Assembly: GCA_032622095.1 (NCBI GenBank)
Contig: CP136063.1
Location: 65,489,897-65,553,896 of the forward strand
Origin: Siphonodentalium dalli
Taxonomy: Eukaryota > Mollusca > Scaphopoda > Gadilida > Siphonodentaliidae
Direction of reading: 5' to 3'
DNA: 64,000 nucleotides
Positions 1 through 9,213 of this stretch are shown here, one piece after another. A program made the translations under genes and the position numbers. The notes under the pieces were generated by a model. It did no database searches. It was given only the letters and a program-made list of their open reading frames with translations, and was not told the DNA's origin. Each line of letters starts with the position of its first letter. The stretch's first letter is position 1.

Positions 1-22
1 CAAATGTTATCTTCTTTTTCAG

Positions 23-3000
23 AAAGGAGATATCTATTTTGAAAGCTGCCTTCAGAGGTTCCTTTTGGCATCAACACAACAATGGAGTACCTACACTGAT
101 GTCGTTAAGAAAGAATGCAAACTGATGGAGGCATTCATACCGCCTCCACACCGGAAAACTGTGTCGTTTACCCGTAGGGATGTGGACAGGACAACGGTGC
201 AGTTGATGCCTAAGGATTGTAAAAACCTCATTCCGATTAGAACTTTGGGCGACGGATCATGTTTATTCAATGCAATTTCGACTGCCCTCATCGGGGATGA
301 ACGCTATGCAAAGGAGTTGAGATGCAGGGTTATCGTCGAGTTTGTAGAACATTTCGAGCAATATAGATCAGATGTAAATACATTAAACAACGCAGACGTT
401 TTCTCCGAACAACTTGTTCGCGAAACAGCGGACAAGAATGAATATTGTGGTGTTTTCCACATGTTCGCAATTGCCAACTGTCTGAAGTTAAAAATAAACT
501 CGATATACCCAGAGGTCAATATCCGCATCAGGGACGATTACCACACAGTAATTTGTCCTTGGGGTGAGGACAACAAACTTCTGGACGTTATCAACATAGT
601 CTGGACCCACACCCGTTTGTGGGGCAGTCAACTATTGTGGCAGCCGAACCATTTTGTGCCAGCATTTCTCCCCGAAGCAGTAGGGTTGTGTCCCGTGGAG
701 GTTGATTATAGTCGATGGGAATCACTTGTCAATACACATGATAGCATCATCTCACGACCTGCTGAAACAATACATTTGACAGCGGAAAATTTGAAAACGT
801 GTCATCGATGTGGCTGTGAATTTGATTCCACTGGATTCAAAAACCACACGTGTGAGAAGTGTGTGCACTGTAGATTATACATCACGGATGACTACATTGA
901 CGACCACTATACATTGCAGCACCCGGAACACACTCAAAGCACAGGGGAAGTGGCGTATGGGAAAAAGAAAGGAAAGCATGACAAATACTACAGACAGTGC
1001 ACCTTTCCCTCGTGCAAGGGGTCAATATACGTCACAAAACACAGAACTAACTTGGTGGTACCACACACATGCGTCAAACAATACGGCGGGCTCACAGACC
1101 ATGTTCGTGATTTCCTATCAAAAGAATTCGGAAAAAGAAACTTTGATGGCTTCTCAGGAGATCCACACAAATCATTTCTCTATGGCCGATCCTGGCCAGA
1201 CAACGACTATAAAAAAGAGGGTTGGGGCCACATACAGCTAAGGCGGTGTAACAAACTTCTCAGCTGGGATATCCGTCTTTGTAAATCCAAAAGGTGCAAG
1301 GCAACACTGAATTTTATTTGTTTTTACTCTTCGAAAATAAAAACAATTGCGTTGAGTGGAAGGCATTCTATGGACTGTCCAAATTTGAAAGACGACGGTT
1401 CATGTCAATCAAGTAACAGCAAGCCAAGCAACGACGTTGATTATCCAACATCTGATGATTCATGTCAGTCAAGTCAAGGTAAACATGAGAAACCTAGGAA
1501 AGATGCTGATGACCAATCACCTGCGGATTCATGCCAGTCAACTAACGGTAAACATGAGAAACCTCGAAAAGATGCTGCCGATTCATGTCAGTTAAGTCAC
1601 GGTAAACATGAGGATCTTGATAGAAACTGGGGGAAAAAGGAGAACGTTAAAAAGACAGGAGATATAGTAACTTTCGTCAGAAGATGTAAGGGTTGTTTTA
1701 TTTGCACGTGCGGGATAAAGTTTAACACTCGGAAGCGCTGTGTTGGATGTGGGAATGGAAAAGTAGAGTTAACGAAAGTGGCGTGCAAATCTGTGTTGCG
1801 AATATCACGCATTGGTGATCAAGAGAAATCAGAAGTAGTTGGTGAACATACATGCGAATTTCGTTTGTCGATGTCAAAGATCAAGAAACCAAGTAGCACG
1901 ACCGTAGTCGATCTAGAAAAACACGCCAACGTAACTTCTTTTTTGAGGGACGGAAAAACATGGGGAAAATATATACCATGTCGAGTAACCAACGGTATGA
2001 GAAAATATCGACGGTATTGCACAGGAATAAACAAATGTCCGAATGATAGATGTGCATTTAAAATAAAGAATAAACGAGCGAACATTCACCACCAGCATAC
2101 AATCAGAGATGTTGACAAAGATATAACACTATGTGACATTTGTGGTATAGAATGTATACATGTAAAGTGTGCGGTGTTTAAAGACTTAACGTGGAAGGAG
2201 GATGATAAATCACGGATTAGTATAGAGGTGTATGGTAATCATGTCTGTGTTGACACGTCTACTGATCAGCCAGAACTCATAGTTGAGCCGTTGCGTCAGT
2301 TGTTTACTACATTTCCTAACATTAAAGTAAATGAGGCAGTGAAGTTAGTCATGAGAGAAGGCGTTATAGTTGGTCAGGATCAGCAGACACTGGATGACAG
2401 GTCGAAGTCATTGGTTAACAAGAAACGTGTCTATGATGTGAAACAATCTCTTTCGCCAAAAGGAAACAAAAATTTCAAGTTCGGAGGGGTTGAACTCTTT
2501 AAGAATAAGGTAGCGAAAAGAGATCAGTACCTTGTGTATGATATCGAAGATGGAAAATTTGTGTTTACTACGTCCAGAGAAAAAATAGAACTTGCAATAG
2601 AAATATCTAATCCAGAGATCGAAACAAGCGATGGATTCATTCATGTTGACTTCCAGCCGTCGAGGGTCACTGGTATGACCTGCTTCAGTGGGAATGTCTA
2701 TTATCAATACCTCAGAGAGACGATAACTCTATTCAAATCTTACTCATACAACGAAGACGCCGGTTCAGTTGAGTATGCTTTGCGAACGTGGCAAAGGGCG
2801 ATAGAGGAATTTTCTGGATCTAAAGATATGTTTTGTCCACAAGGATGGATGGCCGACGAAGCTGGGGCAATTCATACAGCCCTAGTAACAGTATTTGGTG
2901 ACGATGTACTTGAGCGTACTGTGACATGCACAGCTCACTACCGCGCATCAGTTAAAAGAAACAGTAAAGACGAGATAGGCAGTAACCTCTCTAAGAAAAT

Positions 3001-4480
3001 GTTCAAATATTTAGCTATTGGCTTACAAACGGCTCTCGATGTTGCAACATATGTATCATTGCATGATGATATGGTGGCATTCATAGAAGAACGGTTGAGT
3101 CGTTTGTATCTGATGTCGTGGTTAGAGTGGTGGCATGCAAGACGATGTCACTGGGCATCCGCTTTTAGACCAACCGGAGCACCAACCACAAACCTCGCCG
3201 AGGTTGCCCATGCCAGGGAATGGCATAGGAGTTCATTTAGAGTGTGTTTATTGGATGCCGTGATTGACGACGCTGTGGATTCCCAGCTACTGAGGTCAAA
3301 ACTCGAGGAATTTTCCGATGGGCGTTATTCTGGGGGTAGGGGCCCATCCACAGTCGATATCAACCGAAGACAAACTGTAGTAAGGGAAAAGAAAGCAATA
3401 GTTCTTGGAAAACGATTGTCAGAAATAGCAGAAGGGCCGGCGGCTAAACGGCAAGCAATAGAAGACATCCCAATGAATGTGAGAGCAACACACAGGGAAG
3501 ACAAATTGACCCCGGCTAAAATCATTAAAACTTTCGACCAACAGTCACTACCATGTTTCGGCGGAGGGCTTACATCGAGTGAGTCCGAAGATGATATCCC
3601 TGATAGTAAGAACTTTATTCAACAAACTTCAGAAATAACACCAGTTGGTTACAACCAATTGCGAAATGGGTCCCGATGTCACGCAAAACGGAAGTTCGTC
3701 ATTTATTCGAGCGACTCAGACGATGAGCGTAATGATGGTCCCCACAATGATACAAAGCCCATTGGGAAAAGACTGACGAATTTCCGGCCACAACAAAGTA
3801 AGCCGTTCCAGTCTGTATTGCGTAGAAGCGTGTCGCAATATAACAATTACGATATGTTTGCGGAACCGGACGAAATCTCACCACGAAATGATGCAGGTAG
3901 GGCGTTCATGGTGTTCCACAAAGTATGTCAGGAAAGCTCATATTGTGTCAATTTGTCCCACGTGCCAAAATGTTCATGTGAATACTTCAAGCGCCATGGT
4001 GGATGTGAAATATGTAAACATATAGTAATGATAATGCTTTCGCTTGGAATAAAATCCGATGAAAACTTATTGTATCAAACATCCTATAACGAAGATGAAC
4101 TCGACAGGATCATGACTGCATCGTTGCGTAGGATTCAATGTAACGCACAAGAAGCTCCGCGTTGTGAGTCCAACGTAACCAAAGACACGCCAGGAATAGC
4201 CTACGTTCAACGGTATCGACACGGACGGGGGAAGCGTCCTTCATGCAGTGGATGTCATCAGGTCCTTCAAAACGGGCTTGTGGTCGCTCTGGTGGCTCGT
4301 TATCGCTGTAACACGTATTCCAAGGAACACACATTTAGATATTGTTTGAGATTGCAATGCTTCAGTAAACCGCCACGGAATTGCAACTTAAAGCATCTGC
4401 CATCACGAATACATGGACAATTTGCGACAGACGAAGATGCCAACATAGCCATGGAGGTCGGATTCAAAGTTATATGTTGA
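23..4480 (+). CDS. OTU protease-like / Mutator-like (MULE) transposase fusion protein, 5' end off the window
   Basis: Residues are numbered from base 65. An OTU-type cysteine protease motif lies at the N-terminus: GDGSC with Cys66 and a later NHFVP with His196. Cys/His-rich regions resembling FLYWCH/WRKY-GCM1 zinc fingers follow (about 245-460 and 540-780). A MULE transposase core is recognisable with Asp862 (HVDF), Asp931 (MADE), CxxH at Cys955/His958 and Glu1046 (TNLAE), and a SWIM zinc finger C-x-C-x11-C-x-H is at 1303-1319. A repetitive linker (about 445-512) repeats DSCQS...GKHEKPRKD. The frame is open to base 2 and a good splice acceptor (pyrimidine tract plus CAG) ends at 22, so an upstream exon is likely; the first in-frame ATG is at 125. 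OTU plus MULE domains occur in animal and plant Mutator-like elements. There are no internal stops over 1.4 kb-codons, so it is either a recently active transposon or a domesticated gene. No terminal inverted repeats were found around it. Confidence 0.85.
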   Translation, partial: KGDIYFESCLQRFLLASTQQWSTYTDVVKKECKLMEAFIPPPHRKTVSFTRRDVDRTTVQLMPKDCKNLIPIRTLGDGSCLFNAISTALIGDERYAKELRCRVIVEFVEHFEQYRSDVNTLNNADVFSEQLVRETADKNEYCGVFHMFAIANCLKLKINSIYPEVNIRIRDDYHTVICPWGEDNKLLDVINIVWTHTRLWGSQLLWQPNHFVPAFLPEAVGLCPVEVDYSRWESLVNTHDSIISRPAETIHLTAENLKTCHRCGCEFDSTGFKNHTCEKCVHCRLYITDDYIDDHYTLQHPEHTQSTGEVAYGKKKGKHDKYYRQCTFPSCKGSIYVTKHRTNLVVPHTCVKQYGGLTDHVRDFLSKEFGKRNFDGFSGDPHKSFLYGRSWPDNDYKKEGWGHIQLRRCNKLLSWDIRLCKSKRCKATLNFICFYSSKIKTIALSGRHSMDCPNLKDDGSCQSSNSKPSNDVDYPTSDDSCQSSQGKHEKPRKDADDQSPADSCQSTNGKHEKPRKDAADSCQLSHGKHEDLDRNWGKKENVKKTGDIVTFVRRCKGCFICTCGIKFNTRKRCVGCGNGKVELTKVACKSVLRISRIGDQEKSEVVGEHTCEFRLSMSKIKKPSSTTVVDLEKHANVTSFLRDGKTWGKYIPCRVTNGMRKYRRYCTGINKCPNDRCAFKIKNKRANIHHQHTIRDVDKDITLCDICGIECIHVKCAVFKDLTWKEDDKSRISIEVYGNHVCVDTSTDQPELIVEPLRQLFTTFPNIKVNEAVKLVMREGVIVGQDQQTLDDRSKSLVNKKRVYDVKQSLSPKGNKNFKFGGVELFKNKVAKRDQYLVYDIEDGKFVFTTSREKIELAIEISNPEIETSDGFIHVDFQPSRVTGMTCFSGNVYYQYLRETITLFKSYSYNEDAGSVEYALRTWQRAIEEFSGSKDMFCPQGWMADEAGAIHTALVTVFGDDVLERTVTCTAHYRASVKRNSKDEIGSNLSKKMFKYLAIGLQTALDVATYVSLHDDMVAFIEERLSRLYLMSWLEWWHARRCHWASAFRPTGAPTTNLAEVAHAREWHRSSFRVCLLDAVIDDAVDSQLLRSKLEEFSDGRYSGGRGPSTVDINRRQTVVREKKAIVLGKRLSEIAEGPAAKRQAIEDIPMNVRATHREDKLTPAKIIKTFDQQSLPCFGGGLTSSESEDDIPDSKNFIQQTSEITPVGYNQLRNGSRCHAKRKFVIYSSDSDDERNDGPHNDTKPIGKRLTNFRPQQSKPFQSVLRRSVSQYNNYDMFAEPDEISPRNDAGRAFMVFHKVCQESSYCVNLSHVPKCSCEYFKRHGGCEICKHIVMIMLSLGIKSDENLLYQTSYNEDELDRIMTASLRRIQCNAQEAPRCESNVTKDTPGIAYVQRYRHGRGKRPSCSGCHQVLQNGLVVALVARYRCNTYSKEHTFRYCLRLQCFSKPPRNCNLKHLPSRIHGQFATDEDANIAMEVGFKVIC
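1396..1622 (+). repeat. Coding minisatellite inside the OTU-MULE gene
   Basis: Four in-frame degenerate repeats of about 18-23 codons with the core DSCQS...GKHE. The second and third units share KHEKPRKDA. The repeats lengthen the linker between zinc-binding regions and keep the frame, which fits a disordered spacer. Confidence 0.75.
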
Positions 4481-4700
4481 ATTCAAATATTTCTCCAACA
4501 GTTGTGTCACTACAGAAACGTCTAAAAACAAGACGATTCTTTTGAAAATCTAAACTCGAGGTTCAGTTTCGGTAAATGATTAAATTATAGAACCAGGATA
4601 ATTTACAAACGAAAATTACAGTGTGTCTAAATTGAATAGTCACAGTTTAATCATGTTTAATCGTATGCACACTAGCCATAGTTCAATAATTACTTGAATT

Positions 4701-5108
4701 TTAGGGTTAATCCACACCGGGCGCGAGCGCGCGATTTTTACGGCCATTTTCTGTCGTCCGTAGCGGTTTCAAGCGCGCGCGATTTTTATATTCACACCGA
4801 AAGTGACTGGATCCTCCACCACCTTTGTTATCGTGACGACGAATGAATGCGTCACCTTCAAATATAGGAGGAATACGCGCGTGTATATTTATATATCCTA
4901 TTTGCCAGCGACCCAATTATCCCGCTGGTTTGCCACAAAGCGAGAAATCGACGAAGCATAAAATTACTGCTGTGATCGCCTCGTGGTCAGCGATTCAGTC
5001 GCTTGCGGTATGAATATAAAAATCGCGCGCTTTGAACTGGTATATATACGGACGACAGAAAACGGCCGTTATAATCGCGCGCTCGCGTCCGGCGTGGATT
5101 GACCCTAA
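4701..5108. mobile_element. Foldback MITE-like element with about 100 bp inverted arms
   Basis: The arm at about 4701-4800 begins TTAGGGTTAATCCACACCGG. The reverse complement of about 5005-5108 reads TTAGGGTCAATCCACGCCGG and continues with the same order of GCGCGC-rich blocks, the shared CTGTCGTCCGTA block and the ATTTTTATATTCA block. There is no long open frame. No convincing target site duplication was seen; the outermost bases could include a TA or TAA duplication. It lies 220 bp after the stop of the OTU-MULE gene, but its ends show no visible link to that gene. Confidence 0.8.
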
Positions 5109-5189
5109 GTCACAACATTTTTTATATAGTTTCCTGAGTATGAAATAATAACTACGAATATAAAACGCATGCATGTCCGGAAACGCTTC

Positions 5190-5455
5190 TATCAATTAAT
5201 ATTGATTTTATTTCGATTTTTGTCTGGTTTTCGTATAAAATAATAACAATAATAAAATGAATTATTGAAAATAAGCATATGCTGCAATATAGCTATTGTA
5301 TTCTTGATTTACATGTAGTATTACACTAGATATAATCCGTTTGTTACATTTTGCGGCTCGCATTCGTTCGCAGCTACAAACTGGTGGACTATATATATCG
5401 TCAATATATTGACACAATATAATAAGAAACATCATAAAATCAATATTAATTGATA
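5190..5455. mobile_element. Short element bounded by a perfect 22 bp inverted repeat
   Basis: The sequence TATCAATTAATATTGATTTT at 5190 is matched in reverse complement at 5434-5455, 22 of 22 bases. The arms enclose about 220 bp of AT-rich non-coding DNA. The size and structure fit a small MITE; the low complexity of the arms lowers confidence. Confidence 0.5.
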
Positions 5456-6598
5456 TAAGCTTTCGGGGTAGGCGTTTTCAAACCATATGTAGTATTTCTT
5501 ACGGAGGAAACGATCTAAAATTTGCTATATAAAGAGATAACCCACCTTTAATAAGAAAGCAGGGATGATTGTACTTATTGATTCCCAATATATATAGTTA
5601 CACAGATACTCATATGTTCCTGTTGATTTTGTACGTGCATATATTTTGTTATACGTCGTGTTTTATGTATGAGTCAGGACTCCCCATTTATCTTGTCAAG
5701 CTAGTCACGTTTGCCACTAACGTGCAAACAAAACAGGATACAAATTACAATTAACGATTCAAATGCAATTATTGACAATCATTCTAGCACAGAAATGCGT
5801 TCGGGGTATGTGGCCATGTATCCACCTAGTAAAACCGTATAGTTAATATAACCCATTTCATTATCAGCCAATGAGCTACTTTGCATGTACCATATAAATA
5901 CTAAACACGTATTGCCCAATGTACAAGAGAAATGGGAAACATTTAAGTTCTTCACGACCCTCAAACCAATGAGCACATTTATTATGTTTTTATTTTCGTT
6001 CCTGTTATATATGATTATGCTGCTGTTATGTCGTCAGGAGTGATAAATAAAGTTATGTTATCTTATTATGCAGTGCAATATTGTTGCCGAGCCTTGGAAC
6101 CACAGCCATTCATGCATACTAAACATTCTTTTGTGTTTTCTGAAGAGTTCGCTGATAATCCAATGATCACATTTGATACGAGATTATCCAAGAAATACAT
6201 TGAAAAAACTAGAACAAAAATATAAATCAAATTATAAAAGCTTCAGTCCATGTTTAGTATTTAACGAATATAACTGTACCGCGATATACACATAACATTA
6301 TGTCAGCTGTTTATCGCCTATAGGGAGCAGCCATACCGGCCCATATAATATTGAAAATCTAACATTTGAAAGTCCTACATTCGTTATATTATACAGAACA
6401 AGGTCACATTATATAGCCGACAACAGTTTCATTGAGCGTAAGTTTTAAAAGTAAGTTATTGTGCAATTTACTTGTCGCAGAAAAAAATGATTAGCTTGTC
6501 GAAACGCTAAGAACAGTATAGGTATGCCATGAATAATGAGATATATACTAATTTTTATTACACGCTTGTTTTCAGAAGTACAGTGTTACTGCTGTTCC
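5456..6598. other. AT-rich non-coding stretch
   Basis: Only short open frames without recognisable domains are present. No RNA gene, repeat array or splice-framed exon was recognised. Confidence 0.5.
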
Positions 6599-7036
6599 AT
6601 TTTTAAAAATACTTATGAAACGTACGTTCCATACGCATCTCGTTGACGTAAAATGACGAACCATGAAACCGGAACTATAAAATAAAAGCATCATCACACA
6701 TGACAAAACACGCCCTCTATGTGCCTAAATAAACGTTCTAAGCCTGTATTTTAATGCACGGATTCTAGGACGCGAAGCGTGTAATAAACACAGATCGACA
6801 CGATGTGTAAATGGGTATCGACAAACCCATTTACACATCGTGTCGTTCTGGGTTTATTACGTTCTGTGTATATATATGCACCATGTCGAAGAAAAACAAT
6901 CTGACATGCATTATTAGAATGAATGCCCACCTTACGCATAGCCTACACTCTTAGAACAAATGTGTATAAATACTACACAATATGTGTTACATTTGATATT
7001 AAACAAAATGGTGTAGAATGCATCATGACATAAATG
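6599..7036. repeat. Left copy of a 438 bp direct repeat flanking a LINE fragment
   Basis: This matches 8073-8510 at a constant offset of 1474 bases with only a few substitutions and no indels seen. It contains a hairpin (6796-6816 with 6825-6845, 21 bp perfect stem) and, from about 6945, the left end of the palindromic element that is complete at 8418-8945. The two copies directly abut the LINE insertion. Confidence 0.85.
6776..6865. repeat. Long perfect hairpin
   Basis: CGACACGATGTGTAAATGGG at 6796 pairs with its reverse complement at 6825-6845 across an 8-base loop. Imperfect pairing continues outward through a TAATAAAC block. The same hairpin recurs 1474 bases downstream inside the second copy of the direct repeat. 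Confidence 0.8.
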
Positions 7037-8072
7037 TGTAGTGTCTCTACACTTTGAACGTATTCAAAGTGTAGAGACACTACATCTAAAATTTTGTAAG
7101 ATGGTTGCGTCCATCAAAATGAGTACCCCCAATTACATAGTTTATGCAGAATTCGCACGACACCCCGTCTCTATAGAAATAACACGCCGAGCTCTGACAT
7201 ATTGGTCAAAGCTCGTATCGAGTAACGGCTCTGAGCTAGCTAAGAATATTTATACCTTAATTTATCAGACTCATGAGATGAACTCACAGACAGCAGACAA
7301 AAATAACTCCAAATGGTTATGTTTTGTCAAAAATGCTCTTTATGATTTGAAATTACAATCAAAGTGGATCACCCAGACGGGCCTGACCGCTATTGAACTG
7401 AGAAATGCAAAAACTGTTCTCAAACAACGTCATTGGGACGCACTACTCGTTGACATAAACACATCTGCTTCATCGAGGGCCCAATTTTATAGTTTTATTA
7501 AAACTGACTACGGTTACCCAAATTACTTGAAGATTTTGCCGTCTAATCTATCGATATACCTCTTGAAGCTCAGAACTGCAAATCATAAACTGCCTATAGA
7601 GTGCTCAAGATGGAAGAAATCTCAGAATGATAATGACAATAGGTTATGCACCATATGTGGAGAATATTTAGGAGACGAATACCATTTAGTTATTATATGC
7701 AGTCATTTGGATGAAATCAGAAAACAATATATCCCTGAGTACTTTTGGAAGAACCCTACGAGAGAGAAATTCCATGGTCTCCTATCTCTTCAAAATATAA
7801 GCCTCATAAAAAGACTATGCATATTCCTAAGGTGTGCCTTTAAGAAGGTGTCTTATACTATATAATCGAAATCATTTATTGTTATGGGTAAACACATGTA
7901 ATTATCATACTTGTTAAGTTTATCGCCTATTATTGTGTAATCTAATTTAATTACTGCTGTGTATATGAAATGAACGATGATTAATGTGATATTCAAAGTT
8001 GTGTACATAGTGTATATATGTTTTGCTTGTTTCACTGTTATGTGACTTATGCAATAAATCAATCAATCAATA
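7037..8072 (+). mobile_element. 5'-truncated LINE insertion with snap-back 5' end
   Basis: The insertion is delimited exactly by the two 438 bp direct repeats. Its first 22 bases (7037-7058) are the perfect reverse complement of 7063-7084, separated by the 4-base loop CGTA; 7063 onward is the true LINE coding strand. The 3' end carries AATAAA followed by a tail of ATCA-type repeats (about 8052-8072), as in several LINE clades that end in short tandem repeats instead of poly(A). About 1 kb of LINE sequence remains. Confidence 0.8.
7065..7865 (+). pseudogene. C-terminal fragment of a LINE reverse-transcriptase polyprotein
   Basis: The open frame (7041-7865, nominally 274 aa) carries the family pattern LHLKFCK, a variant of the TPN..VYAE..R.P block, and a C-terminal zinc-binding motif C-x2-C-x8-H-x4-C (CTIC...H...C). 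This matches the region downstream of the reverse transcriptase domain in metazoan LINEs. The first eight codons come from the snap-back inversion and are not original coding sequence. The polymerase and endonuclease domains are missing, so it is a dead fragment; the retained frame suggests recent insertion. Confidence 0.75.
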
Positions 8073-8510
8073 ATTTTTAAAAATACTTATGAAACGTACG
8101 TTCCATACGCATCTCGTTGACGTAAAATGACGAACCATGAAACCGGAACTATAAAATAAAAGCATCATCACACATGACAAAACACGCCCTCTATGTGCCT
8201 AAATAAACGTTCTAAGTCTGTATTTTAATGCACGGATTCTAGGACGCGAAGCGTGTAATAAACACAGATCGACACGATGTGTAAATGGGTATCGACAAAC
8301 CCATTTACACATCGTGTCGTTCTGGGTTTATTACGTTCTGTGTATATATATGCACCATGTCGAAGAAAAACAATCTGACATGCATTATTAGAATGAATGC
8401 CCACCTTACGCATAGCCTACACTCTTAGAACAAATGTGTATAAATACTACACAATATGTGTTACATTTGATATTAAATAAAATTGTGTAGAATGCATCAT
8501 GACATAAATG
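8073..8510. repeat. Right copy of the 438 bp direct repeat
   Basis: This is the partner of 6599-7036. It continues seamlessly into the rest of the palindromic element, so this side preserves the original target context. It includes the second copy of the 21 bp stem hairpin. Confidence 0.85.
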
Positions 8511-8945
8511 AGTCGTCGGAATTTTCTCAGCATTGAATATGAGTGAATATGTGAGTATATTATATTTAATAGATGAAATATTTTCTATTTGAGACATAAA
8601 CCTCGTAAAAGCTGCCATAATACAAAATTGGCAGCTGCTTTAAAACTTTGTGCTACACAATTATGTGTTGTTCAGTTTTTACACAAACAAAGTGTATAAC
8701 AAAGTTTAAAGCTGCTGCCAATTGTTTGTTCTGTGGTAGCCTTTACGAGTTTTGTGTCTCCAATAGAACACATTTCATCTAATAACTATGATACACTCAC
8801 ATACTCAATCATATTCAACGTTGATGATATTCCACCGACATATTTAATAATTATATGTCATGTGTCATTTCTTCACAATTTTGTTTAAGATCAAATGTAA
8901 CACATTTTGTGTAGTATTTATACACATTTGTTCTAAGAGTGTATA
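8418..8945. mobile_element. Palindromic MITE of about 530 bp
   Basis: The left end reads TACACTCTTAGAACAAATGT and the right end is its reverse complement. The two halves match with scattered mismatches over almost the whole length, up to a centre near 8670. The termini could carry a TA duplication (AGCC-TA and TA-TATA). It has no coding capacity. Its left end is duplicated at 6945-7036 as part of the 438 bp repeat. Confidence 0.85.
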
Positions 8946-9041
8946 TATACGCCTGGTTTGAGCAGACACCCCACTCGAGGAATTAACCAATTAATTTGTG
9001 ATGGATCGATGAATAATCCACATGTCCAACTGAACTACTTT

Positions 9042-9151
9042 ACTCGTATTTGATATAAACCTATGATTCGTACTATTTTTCGCTCAGTTTTAAATTCGCG
9101 CACCGATGAGTGTGCGAAAAATAGTACTGCGCGAATTTAAATACGAGTAAG
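9042..9151. repeat. Compound inverted repeat
   Basis: TTACTCGTATTT near 9042 pairs with AAATACGAGTAA ending near 9151. Inside it, GTACTATTTTTCGC pairs with GCGAAAAATAGTAC. A third pair, AAATTCGCGCA and TGCGCGAATTT, crosses the inner stem, so the arms are not in simple nested order. It lies about 60 bp left of the satellite. Confidence 0.65.
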
Positions 9152-9213
9152 GTAACCATTCCTGTTATCCAAAATGCAGAGGGCTGGCAGGACAAGACAT
9201 TTAATGACTATAT

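Noticed and set aside
810-2707. Shadow frames of up to 143 codons inside the OTU-MULE gene
   Set aside because: They overlap the long frame carrying protease, transposase and SWIM motifs and have no domains of their own.
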